The notes below the pieces were generated by a model, which was not told the DNA's origin, made no database searches, and saw only the letters and a list, made by a program, of their open reading frames with translations. A stretch of DNA of 64,000 nt from Lentinula raphanica (Eukaryota > Basidiomycota > Agaricomycetes > Agaricales > Omphalotaceae). Within the stretch, counting starts at the first letter, position 1. Every line of letters starts with the position of its first letter. Position numbers and translations under genes: made by a program. This document shows, piece by piece, positions 22,068-35,455 of the stretch. The stretch covers positions 868,001-932,000 of the forward strand of contig JANVFP010000003.1 in the NCBI GenBank assembly GCA_027919835.1. Direction: 5' to 3'.

Positions 22068-23582
22068 ATGATATTGCCCAACGAACTCTTTCACTCCATA
22101 GTTGACTTTATCGCATACAAACCCACACTACCAGACTCGTCTTCACTACCAGACTCGCGCTCTCTCCTTAAGTCGGCTTCACCGGAACTCCTCGCGCTCT
22201 CCGTAGCTGACTGGCAGCTACGTCGAATTTGTCTCCCTTTCCTTTTCGCAAACCTCACGATATGGCGTATCACGGATGCGAATCGACTTGAAGAACATTT
22301 GGCACTATGTTCGCAATTCACGAAGTACCATGTTTTGTGCAAATTGATATACAATTTTTGACCATCGTTTGCAGGAGTTTGAATATAGGCCCCGAGGGTG
22401 GCGTGTCTGAAACAGTAAAGAACATCATAATTCAGAATCTACCCCGATTGAAACAACTATCTGAAGTCCAGCTGCGCAGCTCTCGTCGTAACACCGGTTT
22501 GCTTAGAGCACTACTTGTGCACCCCGGCGTCAAATCGATTCTGATTCGGGACTTACCTGACAAGTCTATGTGTGATGCTGATCTATCAAAAGTGATTCTC
22601 AATCCCTATGGCTTCTTCACGGTCTTTCCTTCTGAATATGAAGAATTCCTTGACCGGGGCATGAGACTACTATGCCTCAGGTTCGCCGAACCATTACTCA
22701 TCGACCAGTCACTTGGATCCAGAGTTTTCTCCGGATTGGAGGAAATCCAAATGCGTATGGGTAGCACTGGGCAATACGTTTCCTTTTCGTTTTTGCCTGT
22801 GTTGTTGACGACTCATCCAAACTTGAAAAAACTGTGGATACACGATGATGCCCAACTCTCCTACTTCACTCGTCACGCACCTCCATTCATAGCGTCGTTT
22901 GCTGAGGCGTCTCAGGGGCTGGACCTCAAGAAGGCTTTTCACATTATAGACATCGGTCTTTGTAGATCTCCTGGCCAATCCTCTAATGAGTGGTCTGTCA
23001 TGGGACTCACCCTGAAGACCACTACCGTCAGTGCTTCCTTGATTGAGATTCTCAGTCTCGTCGCCTCTTCATTCCCGCAACTTGAAGTTCTTCGTCTCGA
23101 CGTCATGAAACATAAGCCCACATATCATATCGTTCGTCGTTTCATCTGGTACTCTAGTCATTGCTAATCTCGAACATCCTTATCAGAATGATCTTACCAC
23201 AGTGTTCCAGCAGTTTTCGTCCCTCAAAACACTTATTCTACTTGGAGTTTACGACCGACTTGATTTTGGAAGCAATCAATTACCGCCTCATGTCCATGGT
23301 GTTGATTTCACCGACGCATTAGATGTTCTGTGTGCTCGCGCTGAGGCAGGGCTATTATGGTTCATATCAAGATTAGCAAGAGAAGCTAGAAGTTTAGACA
23401 TGATCTACATCAGCGATGATGGCTATGATAATGGAAACAATCGCCTGAAGGCCTGGCATCTCTCAGGGTGGTTGCTTGTATTGGATGGTATGCGAAATGT
23501 TGGTGGGACACTCAAACGAGCTGATAATGACAGCGAAGTCCAGTTGGACCCTAGAATGCTTCCTCCTGGTTTGGTTTCATAG
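22068..23582 (+). CDS. F-box-like protein with leucine-rich regions, 469 aa
   Basis: Three exons: 22068-22324, 22375-23131 and 23187-23582; phases 2 and 0; 470 codons. The start MILPNELFHSIVDFI resembles the N-terminal half of an F-box (LPxEL...I), followed by LLALSVADWQLRRICLPFLF. Irregular leucine-rich stretches then appear (LKQLSEVQLRSSRRNTGLL, LPVLLTTHPNLKKLWI, SSFPQLEVLRLDVMK, FSSLKTLILLGV). This is the standard layout of the very large Agaricomycete F-box/LRR-like families, presumed SCF ubiquitin-ligase adaptors. The donor of intron 2 is GTTCGT, chosen because the alternative donor at 23152 would create a stop. No close named relative is recognised. Confidence 0.75.
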
Positions 23583-24202
23583 TGTTAGCAGTTTCCGGAC
23601 GTGATCATTTGTTTTTCTATTGCGATTTGCTTGAACTTGGACTATTTCATCTAGCCATCTAAAGTGTAATGATTGTTTTCAATGGCAAAGGTCCTGGCGC
23701 TGGCTCACTTAAAAAGTTTATGCGTAGGATAATTTCAGACGGTATCACTGTTCGGTTACAGAACATGCATATCGACAAACCAGCGACAAACCTGGCACGA
23801 GTTGACTGGAAGTAAATTAGGCGCCTAACCAGCGCTTCCCTGAACCATTCTGCGAGATTCTGCGCTTCGTCCACTTGTCATCCACTGTCCGAATTTCGAA
23901 ATTTTTTCCACCACTAAACCACTGGGCATCCTATTCAGTTTTAACTTTTAACACCCATACCCATTAGGCTTCTCCTCTGGCATCTTGCGAATTTTGCATT
24001 ACACATATGTAGTTCGTTTTTTCAAGGATTTTCTCATTCGGATTCTTTGCGAGGAAAAAAGTACGTTGTGCGCATCTGAACTTTCAAGGCTACTTGCTCG
24101 AGATGAAACGGAAAATTTGATTTGTTCTAACTAGTGTGTAGGTGGGGTCACTATCATCAGCTCCTAAGCCACATCTAGGGAATATTTCCATCATTTTCAT
24201 GC
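23583..24202. other. intergenic, no gene seen
   Basis: 620 bp between the convergent F-box-like gene and secreted-protein gene A. No coding signal. Confidence 0.45.
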
Positions 24203-24925
24203 CTAGTCTGTTTCCCAAACCAAATTCTCAGTTCCAATGAAATCAGCCTCGATAAGAACGCACACACCTTGACTTAGCCTGACGCGCTTCTTTTGTCGGG
24301 GTTGGGTGTCACGAAGATTCTTCTTCTCAACTTGCCTGCGTTTTCCCCTGAACTCATCTTCGAGCGTCAACATATCAGACTCAATCTCCCTCTCGGACAC
24401 GCCGCTACGTCGGTACCACGATTCGAGTACTCCGACGATGTACGAGTCACGTTTCCAGGAGCTCGCGGTCGGATATTCACTGTACGCTTGGAGTATGGCT
24501 GATTCCTTGGAGTCGCTGAAAGGAATCTCAAACTTGGCTTTCCGAGACAACCAAGTCACTCTCGTGTTTGTCCGCACTTCATGGCGTATGTTCCCGTTAC
24601 TCATCCAGAAGTAATATTGTTTGCCCATCACTTCGGCCACGACTGAAAAACGCGCACTCTGATCTTCATTCTTGCGGGGTTCAATCAACCAGCCAACTCG
24701 CGACAACCCTGCGGACTCCGGTGCCAGTACTTGAACACAAAACGATGAACATGGATCCAGCAGTCTGACCGGGTCTGGCTTACCTTGATCCGTGGACTCC
24801 TTTAGCTCGGGAGAGCCCTGCGAATCTTCAACTTCTGGAGTTCCGCGACCGACCAGAGGCGAAGCAACTACCCTGAGGCAGCTAGCCAGAAGAGTACACG
24901 TGGCAACGATTTTGTATAGATACAT
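24203..24925 (-). CDS. secreted protein of unknown function (copy A, intact), 222 aa
   Basis: Two exons, 24784-24925 and 24203-24729, with a 54-nt intron (GTAAGCC donor, TTCAAG acceptor). The intron has no in-frame stop, so an unspliced reading is possible, but the same intron is required in the broken paralogue at 26.7-27.1 kb. The start MYLYKIVATCTLLASCLRVV is a clear signal peptide with probable cleavage after VVASPLVG. The mature part has few recognisable motifs: SAGLSRVGWLIEP, ARFSVVAEVMGKQYYFWM, EIPFSDSKESAILQAYSEYP and a basic stretch near the C-terminus (KRRQVEKKNLRDTQPRQKKR). The family is not recognised. The gene heads a triplicated segment. A second intron near 24260 is possible. 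Confidence 0.7.
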   Translation of the reverse strand: MYLYKIVATCTLLASCLRVVASPLVGRGTPEVEDSQGSPELKESTDQGKPDPVRLLDPCSSFCVQVLAPESAGLSRVGWLIEPRKNEDQSARFSVVAEVMGKQYYFWMSNGNIRHEVRTNTRVTWLSRKAKFEIPFSDSKESAILQAYSEYPTASSWKRDSYIVGVLESWYRRSGVSEREIESDMLTLEDEFRGKRRQVEKKNLRDTQPRQKKRVRLSQGVCVLIEADFIGTENLVWETD

Positions 24926-27430
24926 GAGAGTGACTCAGGTGTCGATGAAGATGATTGATCGCAACGACGAAAAAGACGTCAGTCTGGGTCGAAAACAGTA
25001 GGAGTGCTCGTGATCGGATAACAATCCAAGGCCTAGTACTCATAAATCAGCACCACGTCCACGCCACACAATGTGGAAAGCAACTCACCAGCCCGCTGTC
25101 CTTGGAGAAAAAAATTTGAACCTGCGACGTTGAGGAAGAAAGAAAAAGGTGAACGTCGTGGTTCTTTCTGATTTTTGCGCGGGCCTTTTGAATGATTCTT
25201 GGATGATAGCAGATCTTGTGTGATGATTCGATTTATCCCGGTGAGTCTTCCAGCTGTACAACGTTCCACAAGGTTGCTACATAGCCATGCAATGATGGTC
25301 ATCTGCGGGAGGAGCCCTGAGCAGTGAGGAGCCGCGCGATACCCAGATCGTTCAGGATCTTCATTCTCTTCCAAACGATCACCAACTTTATGCCTCAAAA
25401 ATTCAAATCGTTTGACATGACCGGATGGCTTCAACCGAGGAAGAGTTCACGCCGACAACAGGGCAGCCTTCTCCAGCTCGGACTCGTGATCTTATAACAT
25501 ACAAACTGGTCCTTCAATATCCTCTGGATTCAGATAGAGAGCTAATCCGAGTCCACAAGCCTTCCGGTACTTGATTTTATTCATCGATTGCACACTTATT
25601 CACCGGCTTAGTACTGCCTCTGCGATCTATGATAGATATCGAAGTCTCCATGATATGTGAGTCTGTTCCAGCCTCATCAAGCCCTGTCAAGCCTCATCGA
25701 TCGCCGACTCCGACTCCACAGGTCCATACAAGCTTGTATACATATATCCCTCAGTTATCTTGTCGAATGCTAATCTCCGTTTGACCGTTATACCGGGCAT
25801 TGAGAAACAATGCACAAAGATGAATGCGGTCAGTATAGCGACATTGTTTCTTATTGCATGCCAGTGATGTTCTTTCAACTGATCGTCTCTGATTGTTGGG
25901 ACTACATCTCAAATGTCGGACTACATGCCTCTTCATTGATAGCAAATCCTGCGCGATGATGATCTCGGTTAGTCTCGTGAATCTCCTTGCCTCTTCTTGC
26001 ACAGTGACTTGGCTGGGCTTGGGACAGACTTGGAGTTCCACATGAGCTATATGATACACCGATAGCCATTCTCCACAAGGATGTTACATAGTAGCCTTAC
26101 ATAGCCATACAATGATAGCCACCTGCGGGAGAAGCTCTGAAGCTCCCTGAGAAGGCGCGTAATCACTCAACATCTAATTTCTTTTCCGGTACGACTCGGT
26201 AAAATCATCACCTACGATCTTCAACTTTATGCCTCAAGAATTCAAATGTTTGAAACGACTGGATGATATCGCTTCGATCCTCGGAGGATATCAAGCCGAT
26301 AAAGCAGCCTCTCTTCAGCTCGGACTCGCTCGTGCTAGTCTTCAAACTTACGGAAATTTCGTAGATCCTCTAGAGTTATCGGAGAGAGGCTGAGTATCCA
26401 GAGTCCATCAAGTAAGTACATAACCAAATTTTCCGGTTCAATCATTGAAAACTTGCACTCACCACTGGCACTTTTCATCTTAGCAGTGCCTCTACTACAA
26501 TCTATGATATAGATATCATTTTACTACCCATAATACGCGATGTTTTTGAGTGTGTTACAGCCTCAGCATGAGTCAAACTTCTCATTGATCGCAGACTCCG
26601 AGTCCTCAGCTGTACAGAGCTGTACTCAGATACAGGCTTGTACTATACTATCTAACTTTTAGGGTGCTTGTCCCGATTTGGGTATCCGCTACGTGTAACA
26701 TGACCATGTTTGAGATCGCCGTTTTGGTTGAGGAAGAAGCTAGAGTACTGGGTTCCCTGACTCCGTTTCGGTGACTACGACCGAATAACGCCACCAGGAT
26801 TTTCTCCGGACTGGGTCGAATTGTCTTCGAATAGACCGGCCAACTTCCATCTCGGTGTACTTCCGAGTCGGTGGTGCTGAACAAAACGTATCAAGAGTGA
26901 TTCAACACAGCACATTTAACTAGGTCTGGCTTACTTTGATCCATGGACTCTGGAATACTATCCTTGTCAGTACGATGGTGTAGCTCCGACTCGGAAAAAC
27001 CCCCCGAGCCTTCAAATTCTTGTGCTCTGTCGACGGGCGAAGCAGCTACCCTGAGGCAGCTAAAAAGAAGAGTGCACGCGGCAACGATTTTATGTAGATG
27101 CATGGAAAGAATCTGAGATGATGTCGATGAGGTATTGGTTCGCGTCTCAGATAGAAGAACCAGTAGTGCTGAACGTTGTTGAATCCAAGGACTACTCGTG
27201 CATCAGTACTACGGCCACTGTCATAAAACTCAAAACCAACTCACCAGCCCGCTGTTCCTGGGAAAAGTTTTGGCCTGCGACGTTTGGGAAGAAAAAGAAC
27301 GTCGTGGCTTTTTTCGATCGCTCGCGGACCTTTTTGAGGCCTTTACACTGCTATACAGTGCGATAGCAAAATCGGCGCGATGCATCTGGTTATCGGGCCC
27401 CTTGCACAAGCCCCGCAAGGATGCTATGTA
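24926..27430. repeat. three diverged tandem copies of a secreted-gene unit
   Basis: The DNA upstream of gene A (25087-25745) is related to two further stretches. One copy is 25840-26648; the other is 27240-27430, upstream of pseudogene B. Examples: TCACCAGCCCGCTGT at 25087 and 27240; CAGCCTCATC.. with ATCGCCGACTCCGA at 25675-25710 against CAGCCTCAGC.. with ATCGCAGACTCCGA at 26560-26605; ACTTTATGCCTCAA with AATTCAAAT at 25385 and 26222; ACATAGCCATGC/ACAATGAT at 25279, 26100 and 27435. The units are each roughly 0.9-1.5 kb. Unit 1 has intact gene A, unit 2 has lost its gene, and unit 3 has broken gene B. Confidence 0.75.
26648..27103 (-). pseudogene. frameshifted paralogue of secreted gene A (copy B)
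   Basis: Exon 1 (26935-27103) encodes MHLHKIVAACTLLFSCLRVA, almost the same signal peptide as copy A, and ends at the same intron position (..MDQ|GTAAGCC). Exon 2 starts at 26876 after a TTCAG acceptor and reads EVGRSIRRQFDPV with WWRYSVVVTETESGN, which aligns with copy A. The frame then hits TAG at 26740-26742. A one-base shift there resumes the alignment (QYSSFFLNQNGDLKHGHV against QYYFWMSNGNIRHEV in A), and the region ends soon after at 26651. So copy B carries a frameshift and a truncated tail. If translated as is, it would give about 101 residues. Confidence 0.72.
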
Positions 27431-28150
27431 CTACATAGCCATGCTAGCTAATGATGCCATTCGTTGCTAACTCGTTGCAGCCTGTTGCAGCTCGTTGCCA
27501 ATGCCGTGACTAGGTGCCACCTATGGGGCGCCATACAACCACGACTGGAAGAGATGCTAAAGGATAGCGCAGCCGACAATGTGCGAGATGCTTTGATTCA
27601 GACCCCGGAAGTAGGCTCTATTCGGTCACCTTGTCCACTCAGTCTAAGCCGTTTCTAGCATCACTAGAATGAATCCCTCTTGAAATCCTGATGAATCTCA
27701 TAGACTTCCCAGAAGCCTGACTCACTGCTTTTTATCTCATTGATCAAGAGATGAATTGCATCGCCCATTCTGTGAATTCAGATCAACGACAAGTCCCTGT
27801 TGAGGCAGTCGTTGTTATTGATTGTTGAGAGAGAAATTTCTGATCAACCCCCCACTCATGATTGCTTCCCTTGCACAGGCGCGCCACAACATAAGCAAAT
27901 CGTTCATTTCTTTCCAAACAGGCCGCTTCGATCTAAATCCTTCTAAATCATGTGCTAAGACCAACACCTGCTGCATGTGAGGGAACCTGAAGGGCGACCC
28001 GTTGATTTGAGTATTTTTTGCTCGCAATGGAGATTGGAAACCAATCCATTGGCGACGACATCCGAGAAAGTTCTACACATCCAGTTACAATCTGTCTGTG
28101 TCATTGCATTTCATCTTGGCGGTAGATACCTGATGAGCCGATGGTTGTTG
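27431..28150. other. intergenic, no gene seen
   Basis: Right edge of the triplicated segment, then a GTTGC-rich patch (27464-27500) and unremarkable DNA to the 3' end of URB1. Confidence 0.45.
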
Positions 28151-31100
28151 TTATCGAGATCGGAGTAGATTTCTCACTACCTCCCTCCTCACCCAATCTG
28201 CTACAAGTGATTGCTCCCCTTCATGCGCTCTGAACAACAAGAGCAGCCCGCTCAGTTCGTCCCACGCAGCCAATGTTCGGTCCGAACCAACAAGCATAGC
28301 GACACGCCATAGTCGTTCAATCAGTTCACCTTGAGCCGCATGAGAAGCACTTTCAGAGACAACCGGAATTTCATGTAGTCTAAAGGCACTGTGCGGTGCT
28401 TGGAAAAGCGGTCCTGGAGGAAGTACTGAGGAAGAGGGGGTCGCAGAGAGGAGCGTCCAGTGCCTTTCTTGCGTTTTCACCGCATCAACGCATTGAGTCA
28501 ATAATTTGGGCATCTGAGACGGTAGGGATCCGGGAAGTAAAGCGACACGGAGCACGATTCCAGAAACAAGGTGGATGATTGGAAAAGTACACACTGGCCA
28601 ATCGGTGAGTATGATAATATGAACAAATCAAACTAGATCAACATACGAGATCTGCATGTACTGAGGAGGAGTACACATCGGACAATACATGCACGCCATT
28701 GGCCGCTAGTTGATGTCTCCATTTTCTCGTGGTGGGAGACGACGAGGATGTTTTCTAGGATTTTGAGCCATGCAAGCCCTTCATCTTCCTGAGGGGTAAG
28801 TAGTTGCATCTCGATCCAGGCGAGGAGATTAGACTTCAGCAACAGTGACATAGTAGCTTCCGGTATACATGTCAAATTCGCTAGAACCTTGCAAAGATAT
28901 CATGAGAAGTCAGGTATACAGAACAAATGCGCGGCTTACTTCCAATACACCGCGTCTCAACGCTCGTTCATTTTCTTCGCTCTGGAATACACTAGCCAGC
29001 AGATCCCATGTGTGTCGCCTTTTGAAGACCCGCCAGTCGACGGAGCTCTGCATCCCATCGGCAAGCATACGAATGATCCATATGTGGTCCTTTTTCCCAT
29101 GATCCTCTGCACTGCTATAGAGCATTCCATACAGCATAGGAACATCGCCGCTATCCAGAATTGGACGCTGTAACAAGAAGCGCGCAGTAATTGGATACAC
29201 AAAGTTGGACGGATAGAAGACGCCTCGTAGGGCATGTGCAAGAAGCAAAGTAGCGTATGAGGGAAGGCGCTCAGGTATGTGGCCATGTGTAGGATGGAGT
29301 ACATCTCGAAGGAGGCCGAGGATGTGAAATACATGTGGCTTCTCAAGCATGTCGGCTTGCTGGAAGAACCGGTCGAAGAACAATTTCAGATCACACAGAC
29401 GACATCAAAGATACCCAAACTAACCTCTAGGCACTTCCATAGAACTGCAATTTGGGCAGCGGCAAATTGACGCATATTGTCATCCTTAGCCGAAAGTGCA
29501 CGGATAACCAATCCGACTATGTTGGTTCTGAACAACTCCACCCACCCTGTCGCAGTTTTGGGTGTATCTTCGAAAAGAACATGGGCGAAAAGGAGTAGCA
29601 GAAATACAGGATCGTAATTTTCTGAAGCTTCTGGCCACTCATCCCAATCTTCGCTCTCGAAGAGGCGCCACTGGGGAAAATGAAGGGCAGTTCGCAGGAC
29701 TATCAAAGAGTCTACATCTTTCAACGCCTCAAACGCAGTAGCAGGTTGGAGGCCTTCAGATAAAGGAGTCCATTTGGTGAGCAATGTAGCAATAGAGGTG
29801 CGGCGTTGATGTTCAAAAAGACGGAAGATTGCCAGGAGCTTACGGTCAACGACAGAAATCGAACCGCGATAAAGAGCGATCAGAGGCTGGATATGGCTAG
29901 GCTGGCAGGTATTGGATGGGTGAAGCAGGATAAGGGTGTATAAGGTGTCGACTAGAGCTCGTTTCGAAGATGCAGTGGCGGCTTTGCCAAAACTTGGATG
30001 CTGCACAAGGATTTGAAGATGCCGATTGACAACCAAAGGCTCACAGAACTGGTCTCAGTATACAATGAGTTCGGATAAAAGAAAGCCAATACCTTCAGAT
30101 CTGCCTTCGGCAATATGGTATTGAGTAACATTAGAGCACTTTCGCTGTGTAGGTGCTCGCGCACGATAGCTGTGAGCACAGGTTCAGCCAAGTGCGATTT
30201 GATCGTAGTGGTTCTCGCCAAGAGGTCCGCTGTTGGTCATAGTAAGCCAGGTCAACGCAACGTCTGACCACACTCACCAATCCGGGATACAAGAAGGACG
30301 TTATCGCCCTCGATCTCATGGCACCCTGTAAGCATCCTCACCGTCCAACGCAGAGCGTGGTCAACGATACATGCAACCACATCGTCAAACCCTTCACCAG
30401 GGAAAGATCCACATGTCTTTCCTATGCCCAACAATTCCGACGACATCTCATCCTTTCCTATAGTTTGAACATGTTTCATCAACTCATCCACCAATTTCTG
30501 TCCATAACTCGGAGGACGAGCAGCGGCCAACTCTAGTAAAATGACTATGCATATGCCGCACATGGTTCGTGTTCTAGGAGGGAGTATCACAGTATCATGC
30601 GTATGCAAGGTGAGATTCAAGAGAAATGGAAAGTACGATCCGTAAACCCGCCAGAACTCTCCCCGCTGGTCAGCATCCATTTCGGACAGTGTTCCGGAAA
30701 TACGTAAACAGTCGAGGTGAGCATGTAGCACAGGTACTAGGAGCTCTGCAGCACGCAACATGATAACAGGCGATTTCTGCAAGTGCGCTAAGCCCGAGCT
30801 GAGTGAATTGAGTGCGATGTAGCCGTTGTATATCGCGCAGCATACGATTTCTGAGGTGATACTTGACCAGTTCAGAGTGTTATCATATCTGAAACACATT
30901 TGGACAAGTTGATCTGAGTGCGGTATGTCGTCGATAGTTTCGAGGCGTTGTTTCCAACGATGTCGACGAGAATTAATAGTTTGTTCATTGTTTGGGGGAA
31001 TACCGTCATACTCAACGGGCAACCGTGACTGCAGTGCGTACAGGATGAGCTCTTCAAGTGATGTTCGGTCGAGCTCGTGGCGTTGTTGTTCCCTTTCTGA

Positions 31101-34100
31101 AAACAGGGTAAAGAACACTGAGAGTCGATGCCGAAGTTCCTTTTCAACAGCGGAAGTGTCAGTTTCTGCCACAGTCACTGCCTCGGATGCCATCTTGGCA
31201 TGTGTTCCCAATGCCTTCAAAATGGTTGACAGTAGGGGTATTGCTATTGCAGACAATTCTGGATGAGACCGATATGAATGTGCCAAATCGAAGAGGTTGC
31301 AAAGAACATGAGGGTGTGCATATCGAAGCCATAACAGGGCCAAATCGAGCTGTGGAGTCGATTCACTGGGTGCCTAACCAATAGAATGAGAACGATATGA
31401 ATGTAGTGGAAATCATTCTGTTCTTACAGCAATCAAATCTCCAGATGTTGGAATTCGAAGTCGTGTGCGCAAGTATGACGCCCAATGCATAGTGATATCC
31501 GCCATAAATCCGCCAGACACCACTTCGCTAAGCTTCAGATCTATGTTACTGATAAGTTGTTTGATTGCTAAAGGGGAAGTCAGAAAACTGACGAAGGATT
31601 TGCCCTCAAGAAACTCACCTTCGCAAATACTTGAGCTTGCTTCAAGGGTCCAAAACTCTCTCAAGACTTCGTTTCGGCGAAAGACGTACTCGTGAACCAG
31701 GCGTTTCATAGGCAATGGCACTTCAGATTCGCAAACCCTGCCTAACATTTCCGCGAGCAATGAAATGAGTGGCTCCGTATGTGGTTCATCATCTTCATGA
31801 ACGTCCCTGATCGTTGTGAGCCTATGGGAAATAAGGCACACAGCACGAAGTACACTCGAAATTTGTTGCGTGCTACTATCCATGACTTTTCTGATGAACT
31901 CTGACCGCAGCGCTGGACTGACAAAACTAGCACTAGACACGACGTTCGCAAACATCATCTCAAAACCCATTTGCTGAGTCTCGTCTATGCTCTCATAGCG
32001 CGTTGCAGGAATTTCAATCTTGTCCAGTTTTGAATACGAGGGTTCGAATGCGAGCCATGTTTGTAAGCGAGCAACTTCCGTTCGTGCTAAGCGAACAGCT
32101 TCACCCTCTGCTGTATCATCAAGGCTCCTGCCAGTGCTAATTTTGTCCACTAGTGATCGGAGAACTGGAAGTGTCGGAGGCTCACATATACCAGCAAGAC
32201 GAACGAAGAGATTTTGAACAAAAATAAGAAGGGCACGCAAGGAGTGCATGGGTGTTTCAGTTTCGAAGGATCCCTGTTGTTCTTGGACGGTTATGGCATG
32301 GATTCGATGGTCTAGTTGCTCGAACAATGTCATGACCAATGGACTAGGAAGACTATTAGACCAGCCGGCTGTGTCCGACAGCACCGTGTCGCGTATCTCG
32401 TCAAAGGCGTCGAGATATCGTTCCGGTGTCCGCAGATAACGTTGGACACAATCGTCCAAAAAAGCGACAGCATTGTCTGCCTCGTTGTAGTCCCTGACGT
32501 CCGCGAGCGTAGAAAGCCAGACGCGGATCTCCTCCATTGCACCGCCTCGGTATTGATCTTCCTTCCCTTCGTGACGCCGGAACATTAGACTACGCGAAAG
32601 GACTTGTTCCAAAAGCTCGCTCGTTTCGCTATGAAGCACTCGATGACCAGCTCTTCTGTTGCTGTTCGAAACTGAACCTCGCGCGAAAGCTCGAGCGAGA
32701 AGATGAAAAGATGTCTGCTTCAAATTCCCTAAGGTAGTTTGAGCAGAATGATTCGGTGATACACATAGTGTACTCACCAACTTTTCCGAATACACGGGAG
32801 CCGAACTCTGTGCTTAGACAAAGAGTCCGGAGAATGTGCACATCCTTCAACACAGTCAATCCGGAAATATCATCAACTGAACCGTCGTCCTGGTGCTGTT
32901 CATCCTGTTGTTCGTTGGAGAAGATACTAACGCTCGCCATGAGAGTTCCAACATCAAACCTCCAAAGGGCTTCTTCAGCGGCACCCAAGGTTGATGTAGA
33001 CACAAAACAGACATAATAGAGCCAGATGAGCCGGTGTGCACTCTCAGAAAGAAGCGCAACGCTGGTAGCATTAACTGCGCTAGGTGAAGCTTCAATGCGC
33101 TTCAAGAATGCCAACACGACCTGTATATCTGGTAGACGTCCTCGTATCTCTTTGTTCACTTCTGCCAAGCGGCGTGTCCATGGGCGTGTCACAGCTGTAG
33201 TACGCTCGACTTTGGTATAGGTGATCCCCTCAACTTCCAATTCTCCAGCTGCTCGAGCCGCCCGAAAGAAGGCCGCTTGGACTTTCGAAAGTTTCCTCAA
33301 GCAACGACACAGAGTCATCGCTGTCGTATGTTGAACGAGACCTAGTCCGGAAGTAGGACTGTGATCACCAGATTCTCCTGTCGTTCTGTTTTCCGTTCCG
33401 CCACCTGGGCCTAGAGCTTTCGTCAAGACGGTTTTGGTCCCACCACCTGTGAATGAGGGCATGATGCTTTCCACGACGTTACGAACAGGAGGGGGAATGA
33501 GCCGGGGTATCCGAGGCGCAGCGGGATCTCCCGTGGTGGACATATAAAGCGTATCCTCGGGCACAGGTAATTCGACAACTCTCCCATACCAGGCCATTCC
33601 TATCATCCAGCGAGCATTGATCTTCGGGTCAAGAGCGCCGGGTCCACCAGAGATAACGTCAGAGCATGATGAAGTCAATCCAGGGCATGCTTCCAGGATT
33701 CGAGCAGCTAGTTCTTGTTGCCGCGAATCATTCGTGGGAGTCAACAATCGTAACACACGCAGGAGAAGAGGATTATGACTAGTGTATCTGTGACTTTTTG
33801 GTGTATCTTCGTCTCCATGAGACATTGAGGGGATGTGAGCGGGGGCAGAATCTGCTTCATCTTCGCGATCCTCAAGTTTGTCGCTGTGACTAGGTGGGTA
33901 CCATCCCTGGTCGCGGAAACATAAGCCCTGTCCCGAACGAGTACACAACGCCAGAAGGAAATGGTGTACGAGATCTGCAGGAACACCGCCTTCATCGTCG
34001 CCGCTACTATTTTTGCCTTCAGACAAGGAAGACTCGTGATTTGTACGAGAATAGAGTGCCAGAAGCTATGTTGTACATTCGTGAACATACTGCTTAGGAA

Positions 34101-35254
34101 ATCACGACAATCGACTCACGCCTTTCCAAAGCTTTTCTCCCGCTACATGTCCGCCTCGCTTCGGTTCCCTGATACCGTCATTTAAAAAACCACTTTTGGA
34201 CCCTTGCCCGAACGCAAAGATGCTAATCTTCACACTTCTGGTGATACGTTTGTCGCACCAGACCCCAGCCCAGAGTGTCTCGAATAGATTCTTTATCTGC
34301 ACATAGGAATATGCGTAATGCTCCTCATCATAGACGTCCCCGATTCCAGCTAGGATATTTTGGAGAAGAGAAAGAGTTGGTGTTCCTGGAGCTAGGAATG
34401 CACTCTTGACGCGCGCCGGGACATCTTGAGAGAGCATGGCAACGACCAAGGACAATAGACCAGCTCGAGAGCGCGACTCTATGTATATAGCGGTTAGTGA
34501 CGTTTATGAACCGCATTCATGATTGTACAGACCAGCGTGTTGATGTGACTTGAGCTTTTCCTTGCCCTTGCCTTTCCATTGTTTACGGTTTTGATGTGCA
34601 CGCAAGATATGAGGAAAAGCCTGTTACAAGGAAGGTTGCTACTATATCAAAGCAATAGGTCTGGAAACGCGCAAAAAACGAACCTCCAAATCCCAACGCA
34701 CGTTTTCCAAAACGGTCTTCGGATCCGAACTTGCCAGTTGTGCCAGGAGGCTCAGTGTATCCGGAATTAGATTGACGGTCTGATTTCTGTAGTTGTTCTG
34801 GCCTGCGAGATATGTATTCAGCTTTGCCAAGCGTTCTGTAGCAAGGAGAGAGCGTTCAAAGTGACTGTCGACATCTGGAGAAGCACGGAGGAATCGTAGA
34901 ATGGCGCATAGAAGGGAGAGTAGCATAGGAGGCATCCGGTTTTCGAGTTGGTCCCATAGGTTCAGTAGGGCCTCCCCAGCCGTCGATTTCAGCCATTGAC
35001 GGAGGAGGTCATAGTGTGGTCCGGGATTTTGAAACTGCCATCGAAGAGAACTGAGGGCTAGAGGGATTAGAATTAGAGGAAGCAGGAAGGCAAAAGAGCA
35101 CGAATAACATACTTTTTGTGACGTTATCTATATTTCCTTCAGCAAGAGCTCTGTCAATCTGAGCTGGTGTCTTCAGCTGTATTTGCAGGTTTTGAATTTG
35201 TCCTGAATCGAGGCCATCTGCTTTGAACTTTTTGCGCGATGGTCCCACTGACAT
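28151..35254 (-). CDS. URB1: URB1/Npa1 nucleolar pre-60S ribosome biogenesis protein, 2153 aa
   Basis: Thirteen exons: 35113-35254, 34684-35057, 34533-34620, 34120-34478, 32778-34065, 31619-32728, 31428-31567, 30278-31373, 30093-30229, 29425-30048, 28940-29359, 28647-28887 and 28151-28593; total 2154 codons. The protein starts MSVGPSRKKFKADGL, a basic and probably nucleolar-targeting start. It continues as an all-helical armadillo-like array with the conserved Npa1 region near the N-terminus (NPGPHYDLLRQWLKSTAGE, SLLCAILRFLRASPDVDSHF) and HNPLLLRVLRLLTPTNDSRQ later. The C-terminal part (SAKDDNMRQFAAAQIAVLWK, GLLRDVLHPTHGHIPERLP) fits the URB1 C-terminal domain. URB1/Npa1 acts in early pre-60S particles and binds 25S rRNA root helices. 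The 51-nt intron at 31568-31618 is open in frame, so it could also be read through. It is the longest gene in the window. Confidence 0.9.
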
Positions 35255-35455
35255 GGAAGCCAAGGTCAAAAAAGGTTTAGACGCCCAACACCAACAAGCG
35301 TCTAAAAACTCATGTCGGCAATGCATCAATGTCCTCTCCTCTCCGTGAACAAATCTGAGACTGCAAGTCTGCTTGAGAGCCTATTTACATTATCCACTAT
35401 GCTATGCCAAATCATTAGATACAAGAAAGCACAAGAGATACACGATCTTCAGATA

